Positions 17,120 through 27,203 of a DNA stretch of 36,437 nt are shown here, piece by piece. The stretch's first letter is position 1, and each line of letters opens with the position of its first letter. The notes under the pieces are model-generated. The model ran no database searches and was not told the DNA's origin. It saw only the letters and a list, made by a program, of their open reading frames with translations. The translations under genes were made by a program, and so were the position numbers. The stretch covers positions 1-36,437 of the forward strand of contig JAUSQD010000035.1 of assembly GCA_030652695.1 (NCBI GenBank). Reading direction: 5' to 3'. Origin of the DNA: Actinomycetota bacterium. GTDB taxonomy: Bacteria; Actinomycetota; Actinomycetes; S36-B12.

Positions 17120-18325
17120 ATGAGCACCTACGGACTTGAAGGCGTGCTTGCGTGGTCTCAAGCCATGCATGTTGCGATGACGGCTGGGCGTGCGCTGCCA
17201 GTGGTGACGGCCCGTCTTGATGAAGCAGGCGGCAACATCTTGGGACGCGATCTGACTCTGCTGTTCGACGATCCGCCCGCGGACTCGGCGCAGTTCGACG
17301 GATACGCCATTTGCGGCGAGGGCCCTTGGCTGGCCGTGGATGAGGATCGACTTCGTCCAGGTGAATGCCAGATCGTGCGACGCGGGCAGTCGATTGCGCT
17401 GCACACCGACGCTGTATTGCGCTCGGCTTCAGCCGATGTGCGGCGCGCAGCTGATGGCACGCTTGTGGTGATTGCGCTGGATGAACTCACGGGAGTGGTT
17501 GACGAGCAGGCACGTCCCGCGCTGGGCCTGGGCATCATCAGGCAGGCCGCGCGCGCCAAGGTGGGTGCGTCGTTGGTGCCAGCGGGTCGCGTCGTCAACT
17601 CCCCCGTCCTGGCCTTGGCCGCCGCAGCAGGTCACGACAATCTCGACATCATTCGACCGCCGGTCGTGGGAACCCTGGTGCTCGGGCGCAGTTTGCTCTC
17701 ACATGGGCTGCCACGCGATGGACGCATCCGCGACGCGCTTGGTGACGCCGTGGCTGACTTCGCTGGGCGTCAAGGCGCCCGAGCGCACCCACCGGTTCGG
17801 GCTCCTGACACTGCCGCCCTCCTTCGCGAGCACATCGCCGACGCCGATGTCGACGTGCTGATCACCACCGGATCCACCGCCCCTGGACCTGACAACCATG
17901 TGCGCGAAGTCATGCGCGACCTGGGAGCGCGGTGGCTGGTCGATGGCGTCGCAGTCTGGCCCGGTGCGCAGATGCTGCTTGCGCGCCTGCCTGATGGTCG
18001 GCTGCTGGTCGGCCTCCCTGGAGATCCGGCTGCCGCACTCGCAGGTCTGGTCACCATCGTGCGACCCTTGCTGCGGGCTCTGCGGGGCGCCGAACAGGAA
18101 TCCCTGCTGCAGGCGGTGATGATCGACGACGTCGAACCAGGCGATTTTGCCGACGACACGCATCTGGTGCCCGTGCTTGTTGACCGATCCGGACCCCACT
18201 CAGTAGCTCGCGCACTGCCGGGTGGATTTGGCGGGCTGGAGCACTGGGCCAATGCCGACGGTGTGGCCGTCATCGCACCGCACCAGGCAGTACGCGGGCA
18301 GGCAGTGCAGATCCTGCCCCTGTAG
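17120..18325 (+). CDS. Divergent MoeA-like molybdopterin molybdotransferase family protein
   Basis: PPADSAQFDGYAI, LITTGSTAPGPDNHVREVM, VDGVAVWPGAQMLLARLPDGRLLVGLPGDPAAAL correspond to MoeA motifs in degenerate form. Start may instead be TTG 17051. Confidence 0.7.
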   Translation: MSTYGLEGVLAWSQAMHVAMTAGRALPVVTARLDEAGGNILGRDLTLLFDDPPADSAQFDGYAICGEGPWLAVDEDRLRPGECQIVRRGQSIALHTDAVLRSASADVRRAADGTLVVIALDELTGVVDEQARPALGLGIIRQAARAKVGASLVPAGRVVNSPVLALAAAAGHDNLDIIRPPVVGTLVLGRSLLSHGLPRDGRIRDALGDAVADFAGRQGARAHPPVRAPDTAALLREHIADADVDVLITTGSTAPGPDNHVREVMRDLGARWLVDGVAVWPGAQMLLARLPDGRLLVGLPGDPAAALAGLVTIVRPLLRALRGAEQESLLQAVMIDDVEPGDFADDTHLVPVLVDRSGPHSVARALPGGFGGLEHWANADGVAVIAPHQAVRGQAVQILPL

Positions 18326-18382
18326 CTGCGATCTGGGCACTTGGCAGTTTTCCTATCCCGCTACTAGGGATAGGCTCCCCCA

Positions 18383-19306
18383 GTGACGTTCGCCGACATC
18401 GATTTCGCCCTGTCCTTTGGCGGCCTCCTTGCCGGAATCATCGTGGGACTCACCGGCATGGGTGGCGCAGCTCTGGTCACTCCAATGCTCGTGATCGTTT
18501 TCGGCGTCAATCCCGCAACAGCGGTGTCCAGTGACGTGGTGGCGGCAGCAATCATGAAGCCGGTTGGCTCGTGGGTTCACATTCGAAACAAGACCGTGCA
18601 CTGGGGTCTGGTCGCCTGGCTTTCCGCCGGCTCCATCCCGGGTGTCTTGATCGGCAGCTTCATCTTCAATGCGGTGCTGCAAACCTCTGAGGCCAGTGAG
18701 ACCATCAAGACTTGGCTTGGCGCGGTGCTCCTGGTTGCCGTCGCGGCGATGATCGCCAAGACCTTCATCTCGGCCCGAGCATTCCGCAAATACGGCGCTC
18801 AAGAGCAACAGGGCATCAAGATGCCGGTGAAGCCCATCCCCACGGTGATCCTGGGTGCTGCGGTCGGTCTCATCGTGGGCATGACCAGTGTGGGCTCTGG
18901 ATCACTTGTGGTCACTGTCCTGCTGTTGCTGTACCCATTGCTTCGTCCGAGTGTGCTCGTCGGCACCGACCTGACACAGGCCGTGCCGATGCTGATCGCA
19001 GGCGCAATCGCGCACGCAGGGCTGGGCGAGATCGACATCGCCATCGTTGTCTCGCTGCTCATCGGCCAGATTCCCGGTGTGCTGATCGGCTCGCGCATGT
19101 CGACCCGATATGACGGCCATTTGCTGCGGTACCTGTTGATTGTCATCTTGGCGGTCACCGCCTTGAAACTGCTGGGAGTGGCCAGCAGTTTGTTCGCTGG
19201 CACCGTTGCGATCATCGCCACGATTGTCGTCGGCACAATGATGTTGCGCGAACATCGCCAGAAGCGAGCGATGCCGAAGGTGGATGAGCCAACCGAAGTG
19301 AGATAG
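18383..19306 (+). CDS. TauE/SafE family sulfite exporter-like permease
   Basis: GGLLAGIIVGLTGMGGAALVTPMLVIVFGVNPATAVSSDVVAAAIMKPVGSWVH..., repeated GxxxGLTGxGG-type halves, about 8 TM helices. Leaderless GTG with TAGGCT at 18371. Confidence 0.9.
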   Translation: MTFADIDFALSFGGLLAGIIVGLTGMGGAALVTPMLVIVFGVNPATAVSSDVVAAAIMKPVGSWVHIRNKTVHWGLVAWLSAGSIPGVLIGSFIFNAVLQTSEASETIKTWLGAVLLVAVAAMIAKTFISARAFRKYGAQEQQGIKMPVKPIPTVILGAAVGLIVGMTSVGSGSLVVTVLLLLYPLLRPSVLVGTDLTQAVPMLIAGAIAHAGLGEIDIAIVVSLLIGQIPGVLIGSRMSTRYDGHLLRYLLIVILAVTALKLLGVASSLFAGTVAIIATIVVGTMMLREHRQKRAMPKVDEPTEVR

Positions 19307-19313
19307 TCAGGAC

Positions 19314-20306
19314 ATGCTCGCGATTGCTCAACCGAGTGGTCCGGGCGGACCAGACACTCTTGAGTGGACTCATGCCCCCGACCCAGAGCTTGGACCTGGT
19401 GAGGTGCGCATTGCGGTCACCGCAGCAGGCGTGAACCGCGCAGACCTGCTTCAACGCCAAGGGCTCTACCCTCCGCCACCAGATGCAAGCAGCACTATCG
19501 GCTTGGAGTGCTCTGGCATCGTCGCCGAAGTGGGCCAGGGGGTGACGAGTCTGAGCGTTGGTGATGCAGTCGTCGCACTGCTGGCCGGCGGCGGATATGC
19601 CGAACAGGCATGCGTCCCCGTGGGCCAAGTAATGCCACTGCCTCCTGGGGTGAGTCTGGTTGAGGCTGCCGGTTTGCCCGAGGTCGCTTGTACCGTCTGG
19701 AGCAATGTCTTCATGACCTCCAAGCTGCAGCAGGGCGAGTGGCTGCTCATCCACGGTGGTGGATCTGGCATTGGCACCATGGCAATCCAGCTGGCCAAGG
19801 CCATGGGTGCGCGGATTGCCGTCACCGCAGGCAGCCAAGAGAAACTCGCAGCGTGCGAAGCACTCGGAGCTGAAATTCTCATCAACTACAAGGAGCAGGA
19901 CTTCCTTGAAGTCATACGCGATGAACTTGGCGGCGTCGATGTCATCTTGGACGTGATGGGGGCCAAGTACCTCGAATCGAACATCAAGGCATTGCATCGC
20001 AATGGCCGGCTTTCGATCATCGGTCTGCAAGGGGGCATCAAAGCTGAGATCGACTTGAATGCGATCCTGCGCAAGAACGCCACCATCCACGCCGCCAGCC
20101 TGCGAGGTCGCCCCATCGGAGAGAAGGCGGCCATCTGCGAGCAAGTCCGATCAGTGATCTGGCCGTGGATTCACGCCGGTCTGGTGAAGCCGATCATTGG
20201 CGCTCAGCTGCCGATTGGCCAGGCAAGCCAGGCACATCGCATGCTCGAGGCTGGCGCAGTCACCGGCAAGATCGTGCTGACGATTGACGGTCCGGCCAAG
20301 GGATGA
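19314..20306 (+). CDS. NAD(P)H quinone oxidoreductase, PIG3-like MDR family
   Basis: AAGVNRADLLQRQGLYPPPPDAS, GLECSGIVAEVG, LIHGGGSGIGTMAIQLAKAMGARI. Confidence 0.9.
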   Translation: MLAIAQPSGPGGPDTLEWTHAPDPELGPGEVRIAVTAAGVNRADLLQRQGLYPPPPDASSTIGLECSGIVAEVGQGVTSLSVGDAVVALLAGGGYAEQACVPVGQVMPLPPGVSLVEAAGLPEVACTVWSNVFMTSKLQQGEWLLIHGGGSGIGTMAIQLAKAMGARIAVTAGSQEKLAACEALGAEILINYKEQDFLEVIRDELGGVDVILDVMGAKYLESNIKALHRNGRLSIIGLQGGIKAEIDLNAILRKNATIHAASLRGRPIGEKAAICEQVRSVIWPWIHAGLVKPIIGAQLPIGQASQAHRMLEAGAVTGKIVLTIDGPAKG

Positions 20307-21700
20307 AAAGGACCACGACTTCGGCCTTGATCTTGGCGTGCCTGCTGCCGATCGCGATCACACCCATGAGCTGGGCGGAGACTGCTTCACCCACGGCCTC
20401 CAGCAGCCCAAGCCCTACAGCCTCGCCAAGTGCGACGAGGAACCCCGGACCCAGCAATGGCACAAGCGTGGCCTGTCCGGTTCTTGCCACCGAGTTGACT
20501 CCAACGCAAGCAGAAGTCGCCTACTCACTCGCCGGCAGAAAACTCACCGCAGCTGCTGAGGCTTCACAGCGCTATCCGTTCGGAGCTCTGACCGACCAGA
20601 CTCGCTACGTTCGCACGGGTCCAACTGCCTGGACCAGTGGCTTCTTTCCCGCCGAACTATGGTCGATGTACCAGTGGACTGGTGATGCGCAATGGCTGCG
20701 CCGTGCACGGGCCTTCACTGCACCATTGATTCGCGTTGCCAATGATCGTGGCACACATGATCTCGGCTTCATGATCGGTGTGCCCATGCAGATGGCGATG
20801 GATCTTGATCCGAGCGCTGCACGACAGCGCGCCTATCTCAACGCAGAGATCACTGCAGCAAAATCGCTGGCTCGTCGATGGAATGGGCAAGTCAAGGCGG
20901 TCAAGTCCTCGGACTACAACGGCAAGTGGGGTGTGATCGTGGACTCTGCGATGAATGCCCCGCTGATGATCAAGGTCGGACAACTGCTCGGCCCCGAGGG
21001 AGAAGCGCTGGTGTACTTCGGCGAGCAGCACATGCTCACCTTGGCGCGACACTTCATCCGCGACAACGGCTCAACTTTTCATCGCATTGCCTTCAATCCC
21101 AAGACAGGTGCGGTCGTCGGCCCCATTGCTGGCCAGGGTTTGGCCAGCACTTCAAGCACGTGGTCGCGCGGTCAGGCCTGGGCACTCAACGGATTCGCCA
21201 GGTCCTACGAGCTGACCGGCAATCCTGAGTTTCTCAAGGCCGCTGAAGCCACGGCGAACTACTGGATGAGCAGAGTGCCTCCCGGCTGCATACCGGCCTG
21301 GGATCTGGATGTCAGCGGTAATCGGGCGCCCAGAGACTCATCAGCAGCCGCGATCGCGGCGAGCGGAATGCTCATCCTGGCCGCCAACGAGCCAAATCCG
21401 CAGAGTGCGCGCACCTACGCCGAATACGCCAAACTGACCGTCGGAACTCTGGCCAGCCCGGGTTGGCTCAATACTACCTCGAGAAATCCAGGGATCCTGC
21501 TGAGGCAGAGTCTCAGCGTTCCCGCAGATCCTCGTGAAGGAACGTATGTGTGGGGCGACTACTACTTCCTGACTGCGATCAAGCAAATCCTTGATGCCCA
21601 GTCCTTAGGCCTGCCTCAGCCATCCACCTCACCAACGCCCAGCATGAGCAACAGCGCCTCAGCTTCAGCATCACCAACTGCTGCTGCAGGCCCGGCTTGA
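20303..21700 (+). CDS. Secreted glycoside hydrolase, GH88-like (unsaturated glucuronyl/chondroitin disaccharide hydrolase type)
   Basis: Signal peptide; TAWTSGFFPAELWSMYQWTGD, HDLGFMIG, WSRGQAWALNGFARSYELTG, WDLDVSGNRAPRDSSAAAIAASGML, WGDYYFLTAI. Ser/Thr/Pro-rich low-complexity segments at both ends. ATGA overlap with the upstream gene. Confidence 0.8.
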   Translation: MKRTTTSALILACLLPIAITPMSWAETASPTASSSPSPTASPSATRNPGPSNGTSVACPVLATELTPTQAEVAYSLAGRKLTAAAEASQRYPFGALTDQTRYVRTGPTAWTSGFFPAELWSMYQWTGDAQWLRRARAFTAPLIRVANDRGTHDLGFMIGVPMQMAMDLDPSAARQRAYLNAEITAAKSLARRWNGQVKAVKSSDYNGKWGVIVDSAMNAPLMIKVGQLLGPEGEALVYFGEQHMLTLARHFIRDNGSTFHRIAFNPKTGAVVGPIAGQGLASTSSTWSRGQAWALNGFARSYELTGNPEFLKAAEATANYWMSRVPPGCIPAWDLDVSGNRAPRDSSAAAIAASGMLILAANEPNPQSARTYAEYAKLTVGTLASPGWLNTTSRNPGILLRQSLSVPADPREGTYVWGDYYFLTAIKQILDAQSLGLPQPSTSPTPSMSNSASASASPTAAAGPA

Positions 21701-21718
21701 GAATGCAAGAATCCTTGA

Positions 21719-22255
21719 ATGACGATCTCCCCCGAGCAGCCCCTGCAGCCTGAGCCGGCCATTCAAGAGGTCACCATCATCGGTCCCGACGGCCTTCCGA
21801 TCAGCACTGATGAGTCAGGCGATGCCGAGGAGACTGAGGTTGAGTCGCTCGTGCAGTCACCAGCCAAGGTGATGCGCATCGGTTCGATGATCAAGCAGCT
21901 CTTGGATGAAGTGAAGAGCGCTCCGCTGGATGAATCAGCGCGAGTTCGACTCCGGGAAATCCATCTGCAGTCGATCAAGGAACTTGAGGACGCTCTGGCA
22001 CCCGAACTGGTCGACGAGCTTGAGCGTTTGAGCCAGCCCTTCAACGACCCGGCCCCCAGCGAAGCCGAATTGCGGATCGCCCAAGCCCAACTCGTGGGTT
22101 GGCTGGAAGGCCTCTTCCATGGCATTCAGGCAGCGCTGTACGCGCAGCAGATGACAGCCAAGGCCCAGTTCGAAGAGATGCGACGGCAGGCAACAGCACA
22201 GGGACAGCTGCCCCCTGGAGCCGGCGGGAGTTCGAGCACAGGTCAATATCTCTAG
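21719..22255 (+). CDS. bpa: Bacterial proteasome activator (Bpa/PafE)
   Basis: RIGSMIKQLLDEVKSAPLDESARVRLREIHLQSIKELEDALAPELVDELERL...QAQLVGWLEGLFHGIQAALYAQQM core, ending in GQYL, the C-terminal motif used to dock on the 20S proteasome. Confidence 0.92.
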   Translation: MTISPEQPLQPEPAIQEVTIIGPDGLPISTDESGDAEETEVESLVQSPAKVMRIGSMIKQLLDEVKSAPLDESARVRLREIHLQSIKELEDALAPELVDELERLSQPFNDPAPSEAELRIAQAQLVGWLEGLFHGIQAALYAQQMTAKAQFEEMRRQATAQGQLPPGAGGSSSTGQYL

Positions 22256-22282
22256 ACCCTTGCCTGCGACTAGGGTCTTGCC

Positions 22283-23599
22283 GTGATTGATCCGACCATT
22301 CTGCGCACCGATCCTGATCGCATTCGCGAGTCACAGCGGCGCCGCGGTGAAGATGTCGCGATCGTGGATCGTTTGATCACAGCCGACTCTGCGCAGCGCA
22401 CTGCGCAGCAGCGTTTCGATGATCTGCGCAACAAGCAGAAGACACTGGGCAAGCAGATCGGGCCGCTCCAAGGAGCATTGAAGAAGGCGGATGAAGGTCA
22501 GCGCGCTTCCCTGCAGAGCGAAGTCGACGCACTCATGGTGCAGGCCTCAGCCTTGGCTGACGAGGTGAAGTCAGCAGACGCTGAAGCCAATGCCGCCGGA
22601 CTGCTCGCTGATGAGCTGTGGCTGCAGATCAGCAACCTGGTCAACCTGGATTCCCCCGTTGGTGGCGAAGCGGACTTCAAGGTTCTGGAACTTGTGGGGC
22701 AGCCGCGCGATTTCGCAAGCGAGGGCTTCGAGCCCAAGGATCATCTTGACCTCGGCGAAAGCCTGGATGCCATTGACACGGTTCGCGGGGCCAAGGTTGC
22801 CGGCTCGCGCTTCTTCTACCTCAAGGGCCAAGGGGCCCTGCTGGAATTTGCCCTGCTGAACCTTGCCATGCAGCAGGCCGTCAGCCATGGCTTCATTCCG
22901 ATGATCACCCCAGCAATCGTGTTGCCCGAGGCAATGGAGGGCACCGGATTCCTTGGCCAGGCAGCCGAGAATGTCTACCGGCTGGAACAGGACGATCTCT
23001 ACCTCGTCGGCACAAGCGAAGTCCCTCTCGCGGCCTACCACGCTGACGAGATCCTTGATCAGGACCAACTGCCGCTGCGCTATGCCGGGTGGAGCAGTTG
23101 CTTTCGACGCGAAGCCGGCTCCTACGGCAAGGACACACGCGGAATCATCCGCGTGCATCAATTCGACAAGGTCGAGATGTTCGTCTTCACCACTCCCGAG
23201 GCGGCAGAGGCCGAACATGGTCGGCTCCTGCAATGGGAGCGCGACTTCATCGACGCTCTGGAGATCCCGTATCGCATCATCGATGTGGCCACGGGAGATC
23301 TCGGCTCCAGTGCCAGCCGAAAATTCGACATCGAGGCCTGGATACCCACCCAAGGCACCTATCGCGAGGTCACAAGCACTTCGAACACCACAGAGTTCCA
23401 GTCACGTCGATTGAAGATCCGCATGCGCGATGGCAAGCATCAACGACCCGTGGCCACCCTCAACGGAACCCTTTGCGCAATGCCACGAATCATCGTTGCG
23501 CTGCTCGAGAATCACCAGCAGGTCGACGGAAGTGTTCGTATTCCTCAAGCCTTGCAGGCTTTCCTTGGTGGCAAGACCTCGTTCACCCCATCCGCGTAA
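22283..23599 (+). CDS. serS: Seryl-tRNA synthetase
   Basis: [24 protein letters not shown] coiled-coil N-terminus; [48 protein letters not shown], class II motif 3 near [23 protein letters not shown] with TAGGGT 6 nt upstream. Confidence 0.97.
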   Translation: MIDPTILRTDPDRIRESQRRRGEDVAIVDRLITADSAQRTAQQRFDDLRNKQKTLGKQIGPLQGALKKADEGQRASLQSEVDALMVQASALADEVKSADAEANAAGLLADELWLQISNLVNLDSPVGGEADFKVLELVGQPRDFASEGFEPKDHLDLGESLDAIDTVRGAKVAGSRFFYLKGQGALLEFALLNLAMQQAVSHGFIPMITPAIVLPEAMEGTGFLGQAAENVYRLEQDDLYLVGTSEVPLAAYHADEILDQDQLPLRYAGWSSCFRREAGSYGKDTRGIIRVHQFDKVEMFVFTTPEAAEAEHGRLLQWERDFIDALEIPYRIIDVATGDLGSSASRKFDIEAWIPTQGTYREVTSTSNTTEFQSRRLKIRMRDGKHQRPVATLNGTLCAMPRIIVALLENHQQVDGSVRIPQALQAFLGGKTSFTPSA

Positions 23600-23611
23600 T
23601 ATCGCTGGATC

Positions 23612-24451
23612 ATGTCGATCACTTCAGCTGCAGGCCACTTCGATCCTGCTGCACTTGAGAGCATCGACTTTCCGCAACTCATCGGCATTGATGTCGACGG
23701 CACCCTCGTGCCAGGTGATGGAGTAGTCCGCGATCGCGTCATTCGAGCCATCGCTGCCTGCGAGGACGCCGGGGTGCGCATCGTGCTGGCCACCGGCCGA
23801 TCGCTGTCGACCACCACTCCTATTGCCCGTGCGGCCCGGATGGATGGCTGGATGGTGTGCTCCAACGGCTCGATTCTGGCCACGTCCACTCCAGAGACCA
23901 TCGTCGAAGCGGTCACCTTCGATGCCGCACCCTTTCTTGATCGCATGATTCCGCTGCTGCCTGGCGCGATCTTCACTGTTGAGGACGCCTGGGGAGTGAT
24001 GAACACCAACGTGGCATTCCATGGTGGAGCGCTCGGCATGGCTGTGCGAGAGATGCCCTTGGAGCAGATTCGTGAGATTGAAGCTGTGCGCTTGGTCATT
24101 CGCAGCGAGGAGCACATGGAGGAGGGCCTAGGTCACCTCGTAGCCGAACTGGATCTGCATGAAGTGCAGTTCGGCATCGCCAAAGTTGCCTGGCTTGACG
24201 TGGGTCCCAGGGAAGTCAGCAAGGCATCGATGCTTGAGTCCCTGTGCAAGCGCCTGGATTTGGATCCGGCACGCACCATCACGATCGGGGATGGCGGCAA
24301 CGACATCCGGATGTTGGAGTGGGCAGGTCTTGGAGTAGTCATGGGATCGGCCACCGACGAAGTCAAGTCGTACGCGAATGCCATCACAAGCCAAGAGGCT
24401 GGCGATGGTGTTGCGGAAGTACTCGAGGCGGTCGTCGCAACTAGGCGCTGA
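23612..24451 (+). CDS. HAD-superfamily hydrolase (Cof-type)
   Basis: IGIDVDGTLVPGDGVV, LATGRSL, TITIGDGGNDIRMLEWAGLGVVMG. Confidence 0.9.
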   Translation: MSITSAAGHFDPAALESIDFPQLIGIDVDGTLVPGDGVVRDRVIRAIAACEDAGVRIVLATGRSLSTTTPIARAARMDGWMVCSNGSILATSTPETIVEAVTFDAAPFLDRMIPLLPGAIFTVEDAWGVMNTNVAFHGGALGMAVREMPLEQIREIEAVRLVIRSEEHMEEGLGHLVAELDLHEVQFGIAKVAWLDVGPREVSKASMLESLCKRLDLDPARTITIGDGGNDIRMLEWAGLGVVMGSATDEVKSYANAITSQEAGDGVAEVLEAVVATRR

Positions 24452-25298
24452 GCCCATCGTCGAATGCCGCGCTCAAGGCTTCTCGCCAATCGCGCATGGG
24501 AGCCAGCCCCGCGCTGTCCCAGGCTTCATGGCCCAGCACTGAATACGCCGGACGCGGCGCAGGTCGGATGAATGCAGCTGAGTCGGTCGGCAGCACGCGC
24601 GAAGGGTCAGCCCCGGCACCTTCGAACACTGCCCGCGCGAACTCATACCAACTGTCTGCACCTGCATTGGTGCCGTGGAAGGTCCCAGCGTTTGGATGTG
24701 CGTCAATCAAGGCAATCAGCTGATGCGCCAGATCGCGGGCGTAGGTCGGCTGGCCAATCTGGTCGGTGACCACCGCAACGGTGTCGCGCTCCTTCTCAAG
24801 CTTCAACATGGTGCGCGCGAAGTTGTTGCCATGGAGTCCGTACAGCCAGGCTGTTCGCACGATCCAGTGCGAGTTCGGCAGCACTTGCTTGACTGCATGC
24901 TCGCCGGCAAGTTTCGTGCGCCCATATGCAGTGAGCGGGTACGTCGGGGCCCACTCCGCATAAGGGGAGTTGGCATCACCGGCAAAGACATAGTCAGTGG
25001 AGACCTGCAGCATCCAGGCACCAGATGTCGCGCAGGCCTGCGCGAGGAGTTCAGCACCAAGGCCGTTGACCTGCATGGCAGCCTCTTCATTGGCCTCAGC
25101 ATCATCAACCGCGGTCCACGCTGCGCAGTTGATGACTACCGTCGGCTCGAAGAGCCCGAATGCCGTGGCAATCGAGCCGGCTTTGGTGATGTCGATGCCA
25201 GGCCGATCAACACCCATGACGATCGTGCCTCGTTCTCCGAGGATGCGAACGAGTTCAGAGCCCAACTGGCCAAGAGAGCCCGTGACAAGAACGCGCAT
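24441..25298 (-). CDS. rfbD: dTDP-4-dehydrorhamnose reductase
   Basis: MRVLVTGSLGQLGSELVRIL, VVINCAAWTAVDDAEANEEAA, STDYVFAGDANSPYAEWAPTYPLTAYGRTKLAGEHAV. TAATG overlap with the upstream gene. Confidence 0.93.
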   Translation of the reverse strand: MRVLVTGSLGQLGSELVRILGERGTIVMGVDRPGIDITKAGSIATAFGLFEPTVVINCAAWTAVDDAEANEEAAMQVNGLGAELLAQACATSGAWMLQVSTDYVFAGDANSPYAEWAPTYPLTAYGRTKLAGEHAVKQVLPNSHWIVRTAWLYGLHGNNFARTMLKLEKERDTVAVVTDQIGQPTYARDLAHQLIALIDAHPNAGTFHGTNAGADSWYEFARAVFEGAGADPSRVLPTDSAAFIRPAPRPAYSVLGHEAWDSAGLAPMRDWREALSAAFDDGLSA

Positions 25299-26278
25299 TA
25301 CTTGATGGCCGCTTTCGACTTCAGCGGGCGCCACCAGGACTCGTGCTCCCGATACCAGGCAACAGTCTCAGCCAGTCCATCGGCGAATGTGTGTTGCGGT
25401 GCATAGCCCAGAGCGCGGATGCGTGAATCGTCTACGGAGTAGCGCCGATCATGCCCCTTGCGGTCCTCTACTGCCTCCACACTTGACCAGTCGGCACCCA
25501 GAGCCGCGAGTACCTGCTCGGTCAACTCACGATTGTTGAGTTCGAGACCGCCTCCGATGTTGTAGCTCTGGCCTGGCTCTCCCTTGGCAATCGCAATGGC
25601 GATTCCGCGACAGTGGTCATCAACATGCAGCCAATCGCGCACATTGAGTCCGTCGCCGTACAGCGGAACCTTGCCACCATCAATCAAGTTGGTCACGAAC
25701 AGGGGAATGACCTTCTCAGGGAACTGGAAGGGACCGTAGTTGTTCGAGCAGCGGGTCGAGGAGATGTTCAAGCCATAGGTCACGTGATAGGCCCGAACCA
25801 GCATTTCGGCTGCGGCCTTGGCGGCTGAGTACGGCGAATTCGGTAGCAAGGGCTCGTCTTCAGTCCAGGAACCTGTGTCGATGGACCCATAGACCTCATC
25901 AGTTCCGATGTGCACAGTGCGGGCAATCTCGTGTCGAAGACATGCATCGAACAGCGTCTGTGCTCCTACGACATTGGTTACCAGGAAGGCCTGGGGTCCG
26001 TGGATGGACCTGTCAACGTGAGTCTCCGCTGCAAAGTTCACGACCACGTCATGCCCTGGCAGTACCGAATCGAGCAACTCGCCATCGCAGATGTCGCCTT
26101 GAACAAAGGTGTAGCGCGGATCGTCAGCAACAGAGGCCAAGTTCTCAAGATTGCCCGCGTAGGTGAGCTTGTCGTACACGGTGACTGACGTGACATCGGT
26201 TCCGTAACTGCCCTTCAGCAGTTCACGAACAAAATGTGAGCCGATGAATCCAGCAGCTCCAGTTACGAAATAGCGCAC
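25298..26278 (-). CDS. rfbB: dTDP-glucose 4,6-dehydratase
   Basis: YFVTGAAGFIGSHFVRELL, NFAAETHVDRSIHGPQAFLVTNVVGAQTLFDA, GTDEVYGSI, PYSAAKAAAEMLVRAY, CSNNYGPFQFPEKVIPLFVTNLIDG. Confidence 0.95.
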   Translation of the reverse strand: MRYFVTGAAGFIGSHFVRELLKGSYGTDVTSVTVYDKLTYAGNLENLASVADDPRYTFVQGDICDGELLDSVLPGHDVVVNFAAETHVDRSIHGPQAFLVTNVVGAQTLFDACLRHEIARTVHIGTDEVYGSIDTGSWTEDEPLLPNSPYSAAKAAAEMLVRAYHVTYGLNISSTRCSNNYGPFQFPEKVIPLFVTNLIDGGKVPLYGDGLNVRDWLHVDDHCRGIAIAIAKGEPGQSYNIGGGLELNNRELTEQVLAALGADWSSVEAVEDRKGHDRRYSVDDSRIRALGYAPQHTFADGLAETVAWYREHESWWRPLKSKAAIK

Positions 26279-26279
26279 G

Positions 26280-27203
26280 TCAGTTCCCCTTCAAGTTCTT
26301 CAGCCAATCCTGTGCCTCGGCGAAGTCTGCGTCGGTGACGCCAGCTCGGAGAACCGGCTCACGTCCGTCATGCCTTGGATATGAGCCGAGGTAGCGGACA
26401 TCAAGGCAGACCCGATGCAAACCCATGAGTGCTTCAGCCACGCGTGCATCTGAAACATGACCTTCGATGTCAACGCTGAAGTAATAGTCGCCAAGCACCT
26501 TGCGCGTGGGACGAGATTCGATGCGAGTCATATTGACGCCACGCACCGCGAATTCGTTGAGGATCGCCAACAAGGCTCCCGGCTGATCCTGATGGATGTA
26601 GAGGGCAAGGGTGGTCTTGTCGGCACCCGTGCGCTCCGGTACGAAACCCGGGCCCCGCACCAGCACGAAGCGAGTGTGGGCATCTTCAGTGTCCCCGATG
26701 TTCTCGGCAAGAATCGTGAGGCCATAGATCTCTGCCGTGATTGCCGGAGCGATCGCCGCGTCATACATCCGCGGCAAGTCGTGCAAACCCGCAGCTGCAC
26801 CGGCAGTTGAGAGCGCGGGCAACACGACAACCCCCGGCAGATTGGCATCCAGCCAGCCACGCACCTGAGCATGGGCATGTGGATGAGTGGCGATGCGCGA
26901 AACATCTGCCATGGCAACTCCTGCTGGCGCCACCAAAGTCATCGTCACCGGAAGTACGACCTCATCAATGATGACCAGCCCGGTGCCTGATGAGGAGAGT
27001 TCATCCAGGGTCAGAGGGACAGAACCCTCAACTGAGTTCTCCATCGGCACAAGCGCCATATCGACTTCGCCCGTGCGGGCAAGATCCAGCGCAGCATGAA
27101 CAGAAGCGGCGGGAACGAGCTCGGCATCGTCAGCCGCGTCGAGTCGGCGCAGAGCAGCCTCGGCAAAGGTTCCGCGCGGTCCCAAGAATGCGATGCGCGT
27201 CAT
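26280..27203 (-). CDS. pheA: Prephenate dehydratase
   Basis: IAFLGPRGTFAEAALRRL, VPMENSVEGSVPLTLDEL, DTEDAHTRFVLV, ACT domain LYIHQDQPGALLAILNEFAVRGVNMTRIESRPTRKVLGDYYFSVDIEGH. Confidence 0.95.
   Translation of the reverse strand: MTRIAFLGPRGTFAEAALRRLDAADDAELVPAASVHAALDLARTGEVDMALVPMENSVEGSVPLTLDELSSSGTGLVIIDEVVLPVTMTLVAPAGVAMADVSRIATHPHAHAQVRGWLDANLPGVVVLPALSTAGAAAGLHDLPRMYDAAIAPAITAEIYGLTILAENIGDTEDAHTRFVLVRGPGFVPERTGADKTTLALYIHQDQPGALLAILNEFAVRGVNMTRIESRPTRKVLGDYYFSVDIEGHVSDARVAEALMGLHRVCLDVRYLGSYPRHDGREPVLRAGVTDADFAEAQDWLKNLKGN

Noticed and set aside
18352-18374. Inverted repeat cctatccc-gctacta-gggatagg before the TauE/SafE gene as an operator
   Set aside because: The right arm overlaps the putative -10 TAGGCT, so an operator is possible, but 8-bp arms alone are weak evidence.
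19212-20144. 310-aa minus-strand ORF opposite the quinone oxidoreductase
   Set aside because: Antisense shadow of a well-supported gene; Cys/His/Gln-rich composition, no family motifs.
22571-23353. 260-aa minus-strand ORF within serS
   Set aside because: Shadow ORF; serS is unambiguous.
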